Assembly: GCA_020073145.1 (NCBI GenBank)
Contig: JAIQFS010000016.1
Coordinates: 1 to 64,000 of the forward strand
Source: Terriglobia bacterium
Lineage (GTDB): Bacteria; Acidobacteriota; Terriglobia; Bryobacterales; Bryobacteraceae
DNA length: 64,000 nucleotides
Direction: 5' to 3'
Below, piece after piece: positions 1 to 8,409 of the stretch (the first letter of the stretch is position 1; every line of letters starts with the position of its first letter). The notes under the pieces were generated by a model. The model made no database searches and was not told the DNA's origin. It saw only the letters and a list, made by a program, of their open reading frames with translations. The translations under genes and the position numbers were made by a program.

Positions 1-79
1 GCCCCGGCGCTTCGGCCTGCTCGCTGGCGTAGAACAACTCTTCCTGCTTCTGTCTGGCTCGCTTCGTTCCCATCGCCAT
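1..79 (-). CDS. N-terminus of a probable IS transposase (cut by window edge)
   Basis: An ATG at 79 opens a frame running off the left edge (26 residues visible). It begins MAMGTKRARQKQEELF, which resembles the N-terminus of IS1182/ISNCY-type transposases (MAMG, basic stretch, then a short acidic/aromatic segment). No terminal inverted repeat could be recognised in the ~55 bases between this start and the next gene. The catalytic domain lies outside the window, so the assignment is tentative. Confidence 0.45.
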   Translation of the reverse strand, partial: MAMGTKRARQKQEELFYASEQAEAPG

Positions 80-133
80 GCCTGATTTTACGGCGAAACA
101 TTCCACCAAGGAAGTGTTTTTAGACACGGGCTG

Positions 134-904
134 CTAGGGGGTGACAACCACCGTTACGCGGCGGCGCGAGGGGTCGGTCTGCCCATCTCCGGGTTCCGGT
201 TCGCTCTTCCAATCCAGGGTGACGCCGGCCACACCCAATCCGCGCAGGATCGTCGCGATATTTTGGGCGCGCTTTTCGGCCAGTCCGGCTTTTTCGACCA
301 AGCGATCTCCGCTGGACAGCAGCGTGGTAGCGCGATATCCGGAGACCTTCACGCTCGATGCCCCGATTCGCTTGGCGTAGGCAGTGGCTTCGGTGACGGT
401 GCGGTTGCCGGCGTATTCCAGGTAGTCATCGTTGAACGAGTACAAGACCGTGAACTCTTGCCGGCCCGACAGTGGCTCGCGGGGGGCGCTGACCGTCTCC
501 AGCCTCCGCGAGGAAGGGCCGGCGCCCCGGGATGCCGGAGGCGCCTCGATTCCCGGCTCGGCCGGCAGCAGCGTGTTGCACGCCAGGTTGACTTCCTTGA
601 GCACCGAGATGGAGACAGGCCGGAGCGGGATGCCGCCGCAGATGCGAGGCCCTTCGACTACCCGCCCTTCCACCAGCACCTGGTGCTTGAGCTGGGGTGG
701 GTGAAAGTCGCTGGTGATGTCCTGCTGGATCCCCAAGAAGTAGAGTTCGCCTTCGTACTCGGCCAGGAAACAGGGGACGGTCTTGGTGTCGCGGACGATG
801 GGGCAGGAGACGAAGTTCCGTTGTCCGGCCAACGGCTGGCCGGGCGCCAAGACTGCGGCGAGGAATCCACAGACCAGGCCGGCGCACCCCGCGCGCCGTA
901 TCAA
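134..904 (-). CDS. Secreted protein with C-terminal OmpA-like domain
   Basis: This 256-residue protein has a hydrophobic N-terminal signal (roughly residues 3-28). Its C-terminal ~100 residues look like an OmpA-type peptidoglycan-binding domain: a FND.YLEYAGN strand, the VKVSGYRAT core, LAEKRAQNIA and a closing RRVTVVV strand. I place the start at the TTG at 904, because it overlaps the TGA stop of the upstream cytochrome gene (TTGA), which suggests translational coupling, and because it opens directly into the signal peptide. The frame stays open further upstream, but only inside the neighbouring gene. The domain normally anchors periplasmic or outer-membrane proteins to the cell wall. The middle section, with three Cys, is unassigned. 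Confidence 0.7.
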   Translation of the reverse strand: MIRRAGCAGLVCGFLAAVLAPGQPLAGQRNFVSCPIVRDTKTVPCFLAEYEGELYFLGIQQDITSDFHPPQLKHQVLVEGRVVEGPRICGGIPLRPVSISVLKEVNLACNTLLPAEPGIEAPPASRGAGPSSRRLETVSAPREPLSGRQEFTVLYSFNDDYLEYAGNRTVTEATAYAKRIGASSVKVSGYRATTLLSSGDRLVEKAGLAEKRAQNIATILRGLGVAGVTLDWKSEPEPGDGQTDPSRRRVTVVVTP

Positions 905-2382
905 AGGGCCCCCAGGAAGTTGATCAAGTCTTCCTTCTCCTCGTCGCTGAGTTTCATATCGAAACGCCGATCGTAGAAATCGACGACTTCCCGCAATGTT
1001 TTGGCTGATCCGTTCGCGAAGTACGGCGCCCGCCCAGACAGGCCGCGCAGTTGCTGCATCACGATCGAGCCCACATCCACGCACCGGCCGGAAATCAGCG
1101 CGCGGCCCGGGTCGGTCGTGTAGATGATCCGGCCCAGGTACGGGTGCGGATCAGCATCGCGCGAGCAGGTGATCTTGAAGACCGGAAGTTCGCTCGACTC
1201 GGCCCACGTATTGGGCTCGGTCCAAGTGGGGAAATTGGTGGTGCCGACGTCCACCCATCCGGCCGAGAGGTCTTGCCCCGTCATTTGCGCGTTGTGGCAG
1301 GTGGCGCAGGTGCGCTTGAGCGGGTTGCCTAGGCCGATCGAGTTGATGTGCGCGGTATCGCGGATCCAGAACTGGCGATTCATAAAGAGGTCCGCGCCGC
1401 GTGCCACCGACGAGCGGTAGTAATCGTTTCCCTTCCACGCAGTGAAGAGCCCGAAGACCGGATCGGATTCGTTGTCGCCCAGCACGCCAGCCGGATGATC
1501 GCGCAAGGCCGCCACCCCGAGCCCGGCAGGTCCGCCTGGAACAGCCAGGGGGCCGCCAAAGATGTGCGCCATCTGCGCCACGTAAACTTGAGACTCATAC
1601 TGAACGATGCGGTCGATCTGCTGAGGAGTGGGAACCACACGAGCCTGTTCGTGGCCGAGGACGGCGCTTATCGCTTGGGTCTTCAAGGTCGCCTCGCGGG
1701 CATCGGTCATCAGGTTCATGCTGACCGGCTTGCCGGTTTCGGGATCGACGTCCGCCAGCAAGCCGGTCTTGAGCACGATCGGCTGGCCGCCGGAAAGGAC
1801 ATACTTGAGATTCGCGGCCGGGCGAGGACGGCGGTAGACCGAGACCGTGGGTTGGGCGCTCTGCAACCCGTATTCCCGGCTGGTGTTACACCCGGTCGGG
1901 TCGCGCACCACTTCGATCGTGAACTCCACTTTCTTCGGCGAGCCATCGGCTTTTCGGGGCGGCCACGGCAGCGGAATTCGGTACAGACCGCGCTTCAGCA
2001 GCAGCGAATGCGAGCTTTCTTTGTCCTGCGGGAGGGAAGGACAGTTCGAGCCGTCGAACGCCGCGAAGACCGGATCTTTGCCGTCGGTGGCACGCCACCG
2101 GTCCAGCAGGCTGGCCGCCGACACGCTCATCCCGTAGGTCGGCTGATGGCAGTTGACGCACGCGCGCTTGTTGCTTCCGAGCGCAGTAAAGAATGGATGG
2201 CCTTCGGTGTTCACGGGACCCGAGGCGTTGAGAACCCCGAGCGTTCCGTTGGAGTTGTCAAACGCGTCGAACTCCGGCAAAATCACGTTGCTGCCGGGCT
2301 CAATCCAGGTGATCTTGAACGAGTTCTGGTACTGCGCGCTCAGCGTGAGAGCAATTCCAAAGAGAATGAGCAGTCTGCGCAT
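901..2382 (-). CDS. Di-heme cytochrome c (MauG/CcpA-like), secreted
   Basis: This 493-residue protein has a signal peptide ending near LSAQ and two heme-binding motifs, CVNCH (about residue 75) and CATCH (about residue 360). The C-terminal GLSGRAPYFANGSAKTL segment is typical of the C-terminal heme domain of bacterial di-heme cytochrome c peroxidases and their relatives, where it precedes REVVDFYDRRF. The protein is expected in the periplasm. It is longer than classical CcpA (~330 residues), with an insertion between the hemes, so peroxidase activity is not established. A role in electron transfer or oxidation is the safe reading. It overlaps the OmpA-like gene downstream and lies 75 bases after the preceding minus-strand gene. 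Confidence 0.8.
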   Translation of the reverse strand: MRRLLILFGIALTLSAQYQNSFKITWIEPGSNVILPEFDAFDNSNGTLGVLNASGPVNTEGHPFFTALGSNKRACVNCHQPTYGMSVSAASLLDRWRATDGKDPVFAAFDGSNCPSLPQDKESSHSLLLKRGLYRIPLPWPPRKADGSPKKVEFTIEVVRDPTGCNTSREYGLQSAQPTVSVYRRPRPAANLKYVLSGGQPIVLKTGLLADVDPETGKPVSMNLMTDAREATLKTQAISAVLGHEQARVVPTPQQIDRIVQYESQVYVAQMAHIFGGPLAVPGGPAGLGVAALRDHPAGVLGDNESDPVFGLFTAWKGNDYYRSSVARGADLFMNRQFWIRDTAHINSIGLGNPLKRTCATCHNAQMTGQDLSAGWVDVGTTNFPTWTEPNTWAESSELPVFKITCSRDADPHPYLGRIIYTTDPGRALISGRCVDVGSIVMQQLRGLSGRAPYFANGSAKTLREVVDFYDRRFDMKLSDEEKEDLINFLGAL

Positions 2383-2457
2383 AGCGATGGGCCGTACTCG
2401 TAGGATACCGCGAGGACGGGGGACCCTTCAGCGGCCGTCGAGGAGGCCCGGATGCCG

Positions 2458-3264
2458 CTACTGCGCCTTCATGTGCCGCGCGCTCTTTTCGTTCTCCATG
2501 CAGATTTCGTCGATCAATTCCGTGTCCAGCACCAGCTTGTCGACGAGCTTCATGTTCCACGGCTTCGTGAACGCTTTGGGATCGTTCACGGTAGCGTCGA
2601 TTTCCAGCCTCCCGAAGTTGGGGCGCCGGAACCGTTCCGTCACCCGGGCGCCGGACGTCAGAGGAGTCCCCGCCATGTCCATCCACAGGTCGTCGCGAAA
2701 ACCGTTCGTCTCCACCACTAGGGTGTCGCCCTCCCACTTCCCCGCGGTATACCCGTTCCACGAAGGCTGGGGGTCTTCCGGCAACGGGCGGCCGTCCGTG
2801 AAGATTTGCCGGAAGCCGGCGTTGTATTCATTCATCAGCACCAGCAGCCCGGGCGTCTCGACGATTTTCGTGATGTGCGGCAGAGTGAACATGCGCGGGA
2901 AATTCGAAGGCAGGCACTCCACGTGCGGATCCAGTTTCGCCTTCCGCTCGGCGCGAACTTCCAGCGCCCAGGGCCGAAACGGCAGCCCGCTAGGCACGGC
3001 CTTATTCAGATCGGCCGCGAACTGCGAGATCGGATTCTTCTCCAGGCAGTCGCCCGTTTCATCGGTCAGCAGCTTGGGGCAGGGCAGCGCCTCGCCCATG
3101 GTCCACATTCCCGAAAGATCCGGATGGCCGTCAGCGGTGCGCGGCGCAGGAGCCGACAAGTTCGGCTTTCCATCTTTTCCCTTCGGTACGCCCCGAGTCG
3201 GATATTGAATCCACTGCCCCCACGCCGCCACGCCCACGAGACAGCCGATTGCCAGCACACGCAT
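2458..3264 (-). CDS. Secreted protein of the acidobacterial 'TADGHPDLSGMW' family, unknown function
   Basis: This 268-residue product starts at the ATG at 3264, where a clean signal peptide begins (MRVLAIGCLVGVAAWGQ). After the signal comes the PRTADGHPDLSGMW segment, shared with the gene at 20630-21673, which has PRTADGRPDLQGVW. Both proteins also carry the WEGDTLVV and VTERF segments in their C-terminal halves. Such proteins occur in many copies in Acidobacteria, but their biochemical role is not known to me. The C-terminal strand-rich part may be a lipocalin-like or beta-sandwich fold, which is a guess. It sits 37 bases after the HAD gene in a same-strand run. Confidence 0.7.
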   Translation of the reverse strand: MRVLAIGCLVGVAAWGQWIQYPTRGVPKGKDGKPNLSAPAPRTADGHPDLSGMWTMGEALPCPKLLTDETGDCLEKNPISQFAADLNKAVPSGLPFRPWALEVRAERKAKLDPHVECLPSNFPRMFTLPHITKIVETPGLLVLMNEYNAGFRQIFTDGRPLPEDPQPSWNGYTAGKWEGDTLVVETNGFRDDLWMDMAGTPLTSGARVTERFRRPNFGRLEIDATVNDPKAFTKPWNMKLVDKLVLDTELIDEICMENEKSARHMKAQ

Positions 3265-3301
3265 GGTTTCGATCTTACCAATTCCTCCGAGCTTTCCCGC
3301 C

Positions 3302-3985
3302 TCAGAAGTGTTGGCGCAGGTCCCCGAATCGCTCCACGACCAGCAGCCGCCCGTTTCCCGGACGGATCTCTTCTTTCTCCAGTACCCAGGTGTGCGCATG
3401 CGGCACGAATACCGCGTTGAGTCCGGCCTCTAACGCCGGGTTCACGTCCGATTTCGGGCTGTTGCCAATCATCCAGGCGCGGTCCGGGTTGAGCGAGCGC
3501 TCGCTCAACAAGGTCCGGTAGGCCGCCGTGTCTTTCTCCCGCACGATCGCGGTATGGCGAAAGAACGTCCCGAGCCCCGAACGGTCTACTTTTAGCCGCT
3601 GCTCTTCGGCGTGGCCTTTCGTGAATAGAGTCAGCTCATGGCGCAGCGACAGGTATTCGAGCGTCTCCGGCACTCCTTCGATCACCTCCATGGGGCATTC
3701 CAGGATGCGTTCCGCGAATCCCATCACCGTGCGGAGGTCCTGCTCCCGCACTTCGCGTTCCGCCAGGTGCTGGTAGCATTGCCGCAGATTGCGCGCAAAA
3801 TTCAGCGAGCCGTAGCCGTGGATCTTGGCGTTGGTCTCTTCGATTTCGTCCAGCACGTCGCGAATTTGGCGTGCGCTCATGGATGAGTGTCCCAGGAACT
3901 CCACAAACTCATCGAAGGCGCGCTCGAAGTAGATGTTGTTCTCCCACAACGTGTCGTCGGCGTCGATGATCAGGTCCAGGCGCAT
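3302..3985 (-). CDS. HAD-superfamily hydrolase
   Basis: This is a 227-residue cytosolic enzyme with all four HAD motifs: motif I DADDTLW (residues 8-14, nucleophile Asp 8), motif II LFTKG, a Lys in the VREKD segment for motif III, and the motif IV acidic cluster in GNSPKSDVNPALEAG. The helical cap between motifs I and II is of the C1 type (phosphoglycolate phosphatase/haloacid dehalogenase-like). It is probably a phosphatase acting on a small metabolite; the substrate cannot be told from sequence. It follows the LON-domain gene after 33 bases and is probably co-transcribed with it. Confidence 0.8.
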   Translation of the reverse strand: MRLDLIIDADDTLWENNIYFERAFDEFVEFLGHSSMSARQIRDVLDEIEETNAKIHGYGSLNFARNLRQCYQHLAEREVREQDLRTVMGFAERILECPMEVIEGVPETLEYLSLRHELTLFTKGHAEEQRLKVDRSGLGTFFRHTAIVREKDTAAYRTLLSERSLNPDRAWMIGNSPKSDVNPALEAGLNAVFVPHAHTWVLEKEEIRPGNGRLLVVERFGDLRQHF

Positions 3986-4018
3986 CGAAGAACTCTTGGG
4001 CGAGGTGAAAAGGCGGGA

Positions 4019-4648
4019 TTAGATCCCCGATGGCTTGGCGCCGTGCCCGTTGGTCGGGGCCAGCGTTTTGACGCGCTCAATGGCTTGTTGCCGCGGAATA
4101 TACTGCGCCAGATATCCATTCAATTCCTGAAGGCGCGCGGTTTCCGACCGGTGCCGCAGCAGCCCGCTCAGGAAGTTCAGGTCCGGCACCGCCTGCGCCA
4201 GTTGAAAGCTCAATTGGGGGTCTTGCAGGTCCGGTTCGCCGGCTTCGCGTCCCGCGCCCAACCGGCTCAAGTCCTGATAGTAGGAAAGCGCCTGGTCGCG
4301 CACTTCGTGGGGCGTTTGGGAAAGATCGTCGTCATCGAAAAAGGTCACCTCGGCCTGCAGGTAGTCTTTCTCTTCATTCAGCGACTGGATTTCAAAACGG
4401 CGCCGGCCGCGCGTCACGATGTCCATGCGCCCGTCCGGATACATCTGGGTCACCTTCTCCACCACCACGGTGCATCCGGCGTTCACAATCCCGTCTTCCT
4501 GCGCCAGGACGATGCCAAATTCGGAATTGTCCCGAATTGCATTCCCCACCATTTCCTTGTATCGCTCCTCGAAAATGTGCAGGGGCAGGGCAGTCCGGGG
4601 GAAGACGACAACGTTTAGCGGAAACAATGGGATCAACCCCGATGACAT
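4019..4648 (-). CDS. LON substrate-binding (LAN) domain protein
   Basis: This 209-residue protein starts at the ATG at 4648. The frame upstream overlaps the divergent SDR gene and does not look like protein. The N-terminus (LIPLFPLNVVVFPRTALPLH) is a clear match to the N-terminal domain of Lon protease, followed by the family's EERYKEMV helix and a beta-rich core containing GRRRFEI. No AAA or protease domain is present. Stand-alone proteins of this type are widespread and are assumed to bind protein substrates or act as adaptors. Only 64 bases separate it from the divergent SDR gene, so the two promoters must lie in or overlap that gap. Confidence 0.85.
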   Translation of the reverse strand: MSSGLIPLFPLNVVVFPRTALPLHIFEERYKEMVGNAIRDNSEFGIVLAQEDGIVNAGCTVVVEKVTQMYPDGRMDIVTRGRRRFEIQSLNEEKDYLQAEVTFFDDDDLSQTPHEVRDQALSYYQDLSRLGAGREAGEPDLQDPQLSFQLAQAVPDLNFLSGLLRHRSETARLQELNGYLAQYIPRQQAIERVKTLAPTNGHGAKPSGI

Positions 4649-4712
4649 GCTAATATTATTGCGTTTCCGGCGAACGGGCAGCAATGCAAATCTTCGGAAA
4701 ATATGGGCCCGC

Positions 4713-5498
4713 ATGCAGCTCAACGGCAAAGTAGCGCTCATCACCGGGGCCTCGGAGGGCATTGGCGCGGCCTGTGCCGCCGAATTCGCGCGCGCCGGAG
4801 CCCGCCTGTCTCTCACGGCCCGTTCCGAGGCGGGCCTGCGTGCCGCCAGTAACGCCGCCGGTACCGCCGATGCGCTCCTCACCCCCGGCGATCTCACCAG
4901 CGCCGAGACCCGCAGTGCGGTGGTGGAACGGACGCTCGAGCGCTTCGGCGCCGTCGATATCCTGATCAACAATGCCGGCGCCGGCCTGTACCTGCCGTCG
5001 TGGAGTGCGCCTTTGGATGAGGTGCGCCGGCTCATGGAATTGAATTTCTTCGCGCTGCTCGGAATGACCCAGCTGGTCGTTCCGCACATGCGGGAACGGC
5101 GCAGCGGCACCATCGTCAATGTTGGATCTATCGCGGGCAAAGTGCCGCTCCCCTGGCTAACGGTCTACAGCGCATCGAAGTATGCGGTGGGCGCTCTTAC
5201 GGAGGGTCTGCGAATGGAATTGCGGCGTGACGGCGTCCGCACCATGATCGTCTGTCCCGGCTATGTCCGGACTGCGTTTCAACAGCACGCCCGCGGCGGC
5301 TCCCCGCCGGCCGCTATGCTCAACGCCCGCCGTTTTAGGATCACCGCGGAGACCTGCGCCGCCGCCATCCGCCGCGGCGTCGAACGCGATGCGCGTACCG
5401 TTGTGACACCGCGAACCGGCTGGCTGTTTATTCTCGCCATGCGTCTGTTCCCCGGTTTTGTCGAATCCCGCATGGCCGCTCTTCATCAATCCACATGA
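4713..5498 (+). CDS. Short-chain dehydrogenase/reductase
   Basis: This 261-residue enzyme is a classical SDR: cofactor motif TGASEGIG (residues 10-17), NNAGAG, the catalytic Ser in NVGSIAGK, and YSASK supplying the catalytic Tyr and Lys. Basic residues after the second strand (TARSEAG) favour NADP(H). The C-terminus carries a hydrophobic helix (GWLFILAMRLFPGFV) that may touch the membrane. The start at 4713 is chosen because the coding pattern begins there (MQLNGKVALITGAS). The substrate is unknown. Its TGA overlaps the ATG of aroK (ATGA), making it the first gene of a four-gene operon. Confidence 0.88.
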   Translation: MQLNGKVALITGASEGIGAACAAEFARAGARLSLTARSEAGLRAASNAAGTADALLTPGDLTSAETRSAVVERTLERFGAVDILINNAGAGLYLPSWSAPLDEVRRLMELNFFALLGMTQLVVPHMRERRSGTIVNVGSIAGKVPLPWLTVYSASKYAVGALTEGLRMELRRDGVRTMIVCPGYVRTAFQQHARGGSPPAAMLNARRFRITAETCAAAIRRGVERDARTVVTPRTGWLFILAMRLFPGFVESRMAALHQST

Positions 5499-6025
5499 AC
5501 CTCAAACTCAAAGGCACGCCCGGCATTTACCTGGTCGGCTTCATGGCTTCCGGTAAATCGACGATCGGCCGCCTCCTGGCGCACCGTCTGGGGTGGAGCT
5601 TCTTCGACGCCGACGATGAAATCGAGGCCGCTGAAAAAGTCTCGATTCGCGAGATCTTCGAGAAGCGCGGCGAGGCCGAGTTCCGCCGCATTGAAACCGA
5701 AATCGTGCGCCAGCATGCTCACTGGGTCGAGCGCGGCCGCCCCGCCGTCCTCGCGCTCGGCGGCGGCGCGTTTGTGCAGCCCGAGAACCGGCGCATTCTC
5801 GGGGACCGCGGTGTCTCGGTCTGGCTGGATTGCCCGTTTGCCATCGTGGAGCGGCGGGTCGCCCAGGCAACTCACCGCCCGCTGGCCCGCGACACCGAAT
5901 CCCTCGCTGCTCTCTATGAGGCGCGCCGCGAGGCCTACGCCCTGGCCGACATCTATGTCCCCATCGTGGGCGACGATCCTGCGCCTGCGGTGGACGCCAT
6001 CCTGCACCACGCGCTGCTGAAATGA
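5495..6025 (+). CDS. aroK: Shikimate kinase
   Basis: The 176-residue product phosphorylates shikimate to shikimate 3-phosphate in the chorismate pathway, in the cytosol. Visible motifs are the Walker A GFMASGKST (residues 15-23), the shikimate-binding DDEIE, FRRIETE, the LALGGGAF loop, and RPLARDT in the lid, followed by R..AYALAD. The length is normal for the family. The gene overlaps the SDR gene before it and the glycerate kinase after it by four bases each. It is not next to other aromatic amino-acid genes in this window. Confidence 0.93.
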   Translation: MNLKLKGTPGIYLVGFMASGKSTIGRLLAHRLGWSFFDADDEIEAAEKVSIREIFEKRGEAEFRRIETEIVRQHAHWVERGRPAVLALGGGAFVQPENRRILGDRGVSVWLDCPFAIVERRVAQATHRPLARDTESLAALYEARREAYALADIYVPIVGDDPAPAVDAILHHALLK

Positions 6026-7314
6026 GCACCGTTCGTCTGCGCCGCCAGGCGCTTTCCATTTTTCGGGCGGCGGTGGCGGCGGCAAATCCGGACGATGCCG
6101 TCGCGCGCCATCTGCGGCGCCTCGATGTCGGACGCTTCCGGAATGTCTACGTGGTGGGGGCGGGCAAGGCCGGTGCGTCCATGGCGGCCGCCGCCGAGCG
6201 CGTCCTCGGCCGCCGCATCACTGCCGGCCTCCTCAATGTCAAGGAGGATCTTCCGCGCAAACTCCGCCACATGGAGCTTCACGTCTGCGGCCATCCCGTG
6301 CCCGATGCCCGTGGTGTGGATGGCGCCCAGCGGATCGCTCAACTCGTCGAGTCGGCGGGCCGCGAAGACCTCGTCATCGTCCTCATCTCCGGCGGCGCTT
6401 CGGCCCTGCTCCCCCTGCCCGCTCCAGGGATCACTTTGGAAGAGAAACAGGCGGCCACGCGCTTGCTCCTGGCGTCGGGAGCCAACATCCACGAAATCAA
6501 TACGATTCGGAAGCACATCTCAAGTAGTAAAGGAGGTCAACTGGCGCGCCTTGCCGCCCCTGCTCGCGTCGAGGCGCTGCTGTTGTCCGATGTCATTGGC
6601 GACGATCCCGCGGTGATCGGCTCCGGCCCTGCCGCCCCCGATGCCAGCACTTTCGCCGAGGCCCTCCGCATCCTGGAGAAACACGGCATCCTCGAACGGG
6701 TGGCGGCCTCTCTGCGGGAACGCCTCCAACAAGGCGCGCGCGGCGTACTCCCCGAGACTCCGAAGCCCGCCGATCCGCTCTTTGCGCGCGTGCGCAACAC
6801 TGTGGTCGGCAGCAACCGAATCGCGCTCTCTGCCGCCGCACGGCGCGCCCGTGAGTTGGGTTTTCGCACCCTCCTGCTCTCCAGCCAGATTCAAGGCGAA
6901 ACCCGCGAGATTGCGCGGATGCACGCCGCCATCGCTCGCGAAATCGCAGCTTCCGGCCGGCCCGCTCGCCCGCCGGCCTGCATCCTCACGGGCGGCGAAA
7001 CCACCGTCACGTTGAGAGGCGATGGGCTCGGAGGAAGAAACCAGGAGTTCGTCCTGGCCGCGGCCATCGAGATCGCCGGCCTTCCCGATATCGTCGTGTT
7101 CAGCGCCGGAACGGATGGCACCGATGGACCCACCGATGCCGCCGGCGCCTTTGCCGATGGCGATACGCTCGGCCGCAAGCCCGACGCCCAAGGCTTCTTA
7201 GACCGCAACGATTCCTACCGCTACTTCGACGCCTTGGGCAATCTGGTCAGAACCGGACCCACCCACACCAACGTCATGGATGTGCGCGTGATTCTGGTAG
7301 GATCGCAACAGTGA
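6022..7314 (+). CDS. Glycerate 2-kinase (MOFRL family)
   Basis: This 430-residue protein matches the type II glycerate kinases (DUF4147 plus MOFRL domains), which phosphorylate D-glycerate to 2-phosphoglycerate. Supporting segments are VYVVGAGKAGASMA (about residues 40-53), HPVPDARG, the LISGGASALLPLP loop, INTIRKHISSSKGGQLA, and the C-terminal LTGGETTVTLRGDGLGGRNQE, where the MOFRL domain begins. The end has the family's SAGTDGTDGPTDAAGA motif. The length is normal. It overlaps aroK by ATGA and its own TGA overlaps the GTG start of the next gene, so expression is probably coupled. Confidence 0.9.
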   Translation: MSTVRLRRQALSIFRAAVAAANPDDAVARHLRRLDVGRFRNVYVVGAGKAGASMAAAAERVLGRRITAGLLNVKEDLPRKLRHMELHVCGHPVPDARGVDGAQRIAQLVESAGREDLVIVLISGGASALLPLPAPGITLEEKQAATRLLLASGANIHEINTIRKHISSSKGGQLARLAAPARVEALLLSDVIGDDPAVIGSGPAAPDASTFAEALRILEKHGILERVAASLRERLQQGARGVLPETPKPADPLFARVRNTVVGSNRIALSAAARRARELGFRTLLLSSQIQGETREIARMHAAIAREIAASGRPARPPACILTGGETTVTLRGDGLGGRNQEFVLAAAIEIAGLPDIVVFSAGTDGTDGPTDAAGAFADGDTLGRKPDAQGFLDRNDSYRYFDALGNLVRTGPTHTNVMDVRVILVGSQQ

Positions 7315-7670
7315 GTTTCTGGCGCAAACAAGTCATCGATTTCGCGCTCGATCAGGAAACGCTCCGGCACGTGGAGGAGCAGCGCGCCTTCATCGCCCGC
7401 GAGCCTGCCAATCCGCGCGGGTACCACAACCTTGCGCAGCTCTATCGCATCCAGAGCCGGCAAGAAGAAGCGCTGGGTTTACTGCTCGAATCCGTCCGCC
7501 TCGATGCTTCTTATGCCGACGCCCACGTCGCACTGGCCGAAATTTACGCCGTGCGCGACGACGCCCCCGCGGCATGGAGGCATGCGCGCCAAGCTGAATC
7601 GCAAGGCAACGCGCGCGCCGTCGAGATGCTGGTCCGCCACGGAGTCAAAGAGCCTCTCAATCCCGTGTAG
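7311..7670 (+). CDS. Small tetratricopeptide-repeat protein
   Basis: This 119-residue protein starts at the GTG at 7311, which overlaps the TGA of the glycerate kinase gene. Two TPR-like helical pairs are visible (NPRGYHNLAQLYRIQSRQEE and YADAHVALAEIYAVRDD). There is no signal peptide, so it is presumably cytosolic and mediates protein contacts. Its 3' end overlaps the convergent YjbR-family gene by 14 bases. Confidence 0.7.
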   Translation: MSFWRKQVIDFALDQETLRHVEEQRAFIAREPANPRGYHNLAQLYRIQSRQEEALGLLLESVRLDASYADAHVALAEIYAVRDDAPAAWRHARQAESQGNARAVEMLVRHGVKEPLNPV

Positions 7671-8049
7671 CGTCCTTGATTCCTTTGCCTCCTGCCTTAC
7701 TTTTTTTTCCCAGCTCTTCTTGCCGCTTCTTCGGCAGCCGCGCAAACACCAGGTCGTATGATTGCCGCACCAGCCGCTGGATCTCCGCCGCGGGAAGCGC
7801 GTCTTCGCTCTCCAAAGCGATCCAGCTCGCCCGCGCGGCATACGGCGCTGGGATGATCCCCGGCCGCTCCGTCAGCTCGGCGAATTCCTCGGGCGTGCAC
7901 TTCACCGAAAGCCACACCGGGCCCGGTTCCAGCACCGCCACCGCGTACATCTTCTCCCCGACCTTGAAGACCAGGTCGTGTCCCCATTGAACTTTCTCGG
8001 TGGTGTGAGGCAGCGACAGGCAATAGCGGCGCACCCAGTCGACGTTCAT
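7657..8049 (-). CDS. MmcQ/YjbR-family protein
   Basis: This 130-residue protein has the features of the MmcQ/YjbR (CyaY-like fold) family: an opening WVRRYCLSLPHTTE helix, the QWGHDLVFKVGEKMYA strand pair, and LSVKCTPEEFAEL with PGIIPAPYA in the middle. The family is often called DNA-binding, but its function is poorly defined. The C-terminus is a basic Lys-rich tail. Its stop overlaps the start of nothing on its own strand; instead the upstream minus-strand gene at 8046 ends inside its first codon (ATGA), so the two form an operon. Confidence 0.85.
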   Translation of the reverse strand: MNVDWVRRYCLSLPHTTEKVQWGHDLVFKVGEKMYAVAVLEPGPVWLSVKCTPEEFAELTERPGIIPAPYAARASWIALESEDALPAAEIQRLVRQSYDLVFARLPKKRQEELGKKSKAGGKGIKDATRD

Positions 8050-8366
8050 CCGTCCCTTCCGAACAACCGGAATCCGTCACGGCCCATCACCAGAGTGGCC
8101 TGGCTTCCGAGCAGCGCCGCTCCTTCCGCGGCCGAGTCCACCTCCACCACGCAGTCCGGCTGCGCCCGGTCCAGCACGAACCGCACCGCCGGCAGCAGGT
8201 AGCGGTTCCCCACGCGGCAATATCCGACCGATCCCAGCGCACCGGCCCGGATGAGTTCCCGCGCCGCGCGCAGCGCCGCTCGCCCCGGCGACGCCCGCGC
8301 GCGCACCGGCATCACGAAGACCACCAGGCCGCCTGCCGCTTTTAGAAAAAGTCTGCGGTCCGTCAT
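8046..8366 (-). CDS. Mini Gfo/Idh/MocA-like protein with TAT-type signal
   Basis: This 106-residue protein begins with a twin-arginine-like signal (TDRRLFLKAAGG then a hydrophobic stretch). The rest resembles disconnected pieces of secreted Gfo/Idh/MocA oxidoreductases: the AARELIRAGALGSVGYCRV segment that in full-length enzymes follows the Rossmann domain, and a C-terminal GSQATLVMGRDGFRLF strand. The NAD-binding domain is absent, so it is probably a reduced relative without oxidoreductase activity, or a decayed gene that is still open. I use the ATG at 8366; a GTG at 8375 is possible. Its TGA overlaps the ATG of the YjbR gene. Confidence 0.5.
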   Translation of the reverse strand: MTDRRLFLKAAGGLVVFVMPVRARASPGRAALRAARELIRAGALGSVGYCRVGNRYLLPAVRFVLDRAQPDCVVEVDSAAEGAALLGSQATLVMGRDGFRLFGRDG

Positions 8367-8409
8367 CGTCTCCACCGTTGTATCAGTTTTGCCGCTACTA
8401 TGGAACCTG

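Noticed and set aside
426-887. Long minus-strand frame inside the OmpA-like gene
   Set aside because: Arg/Pro/Gly-rich composition typical of a shadow frame in GC-rich DNA; the other frame carries a signal peptide and OmpA-like motifs.
1348-2403. Plus-strand frame of 351 codons opposite the di-heme cytochrome
   Set aside because: The minus-strand frame has two CxxCH motifs and a signal peptide; the plus frame has no recognisable motif.
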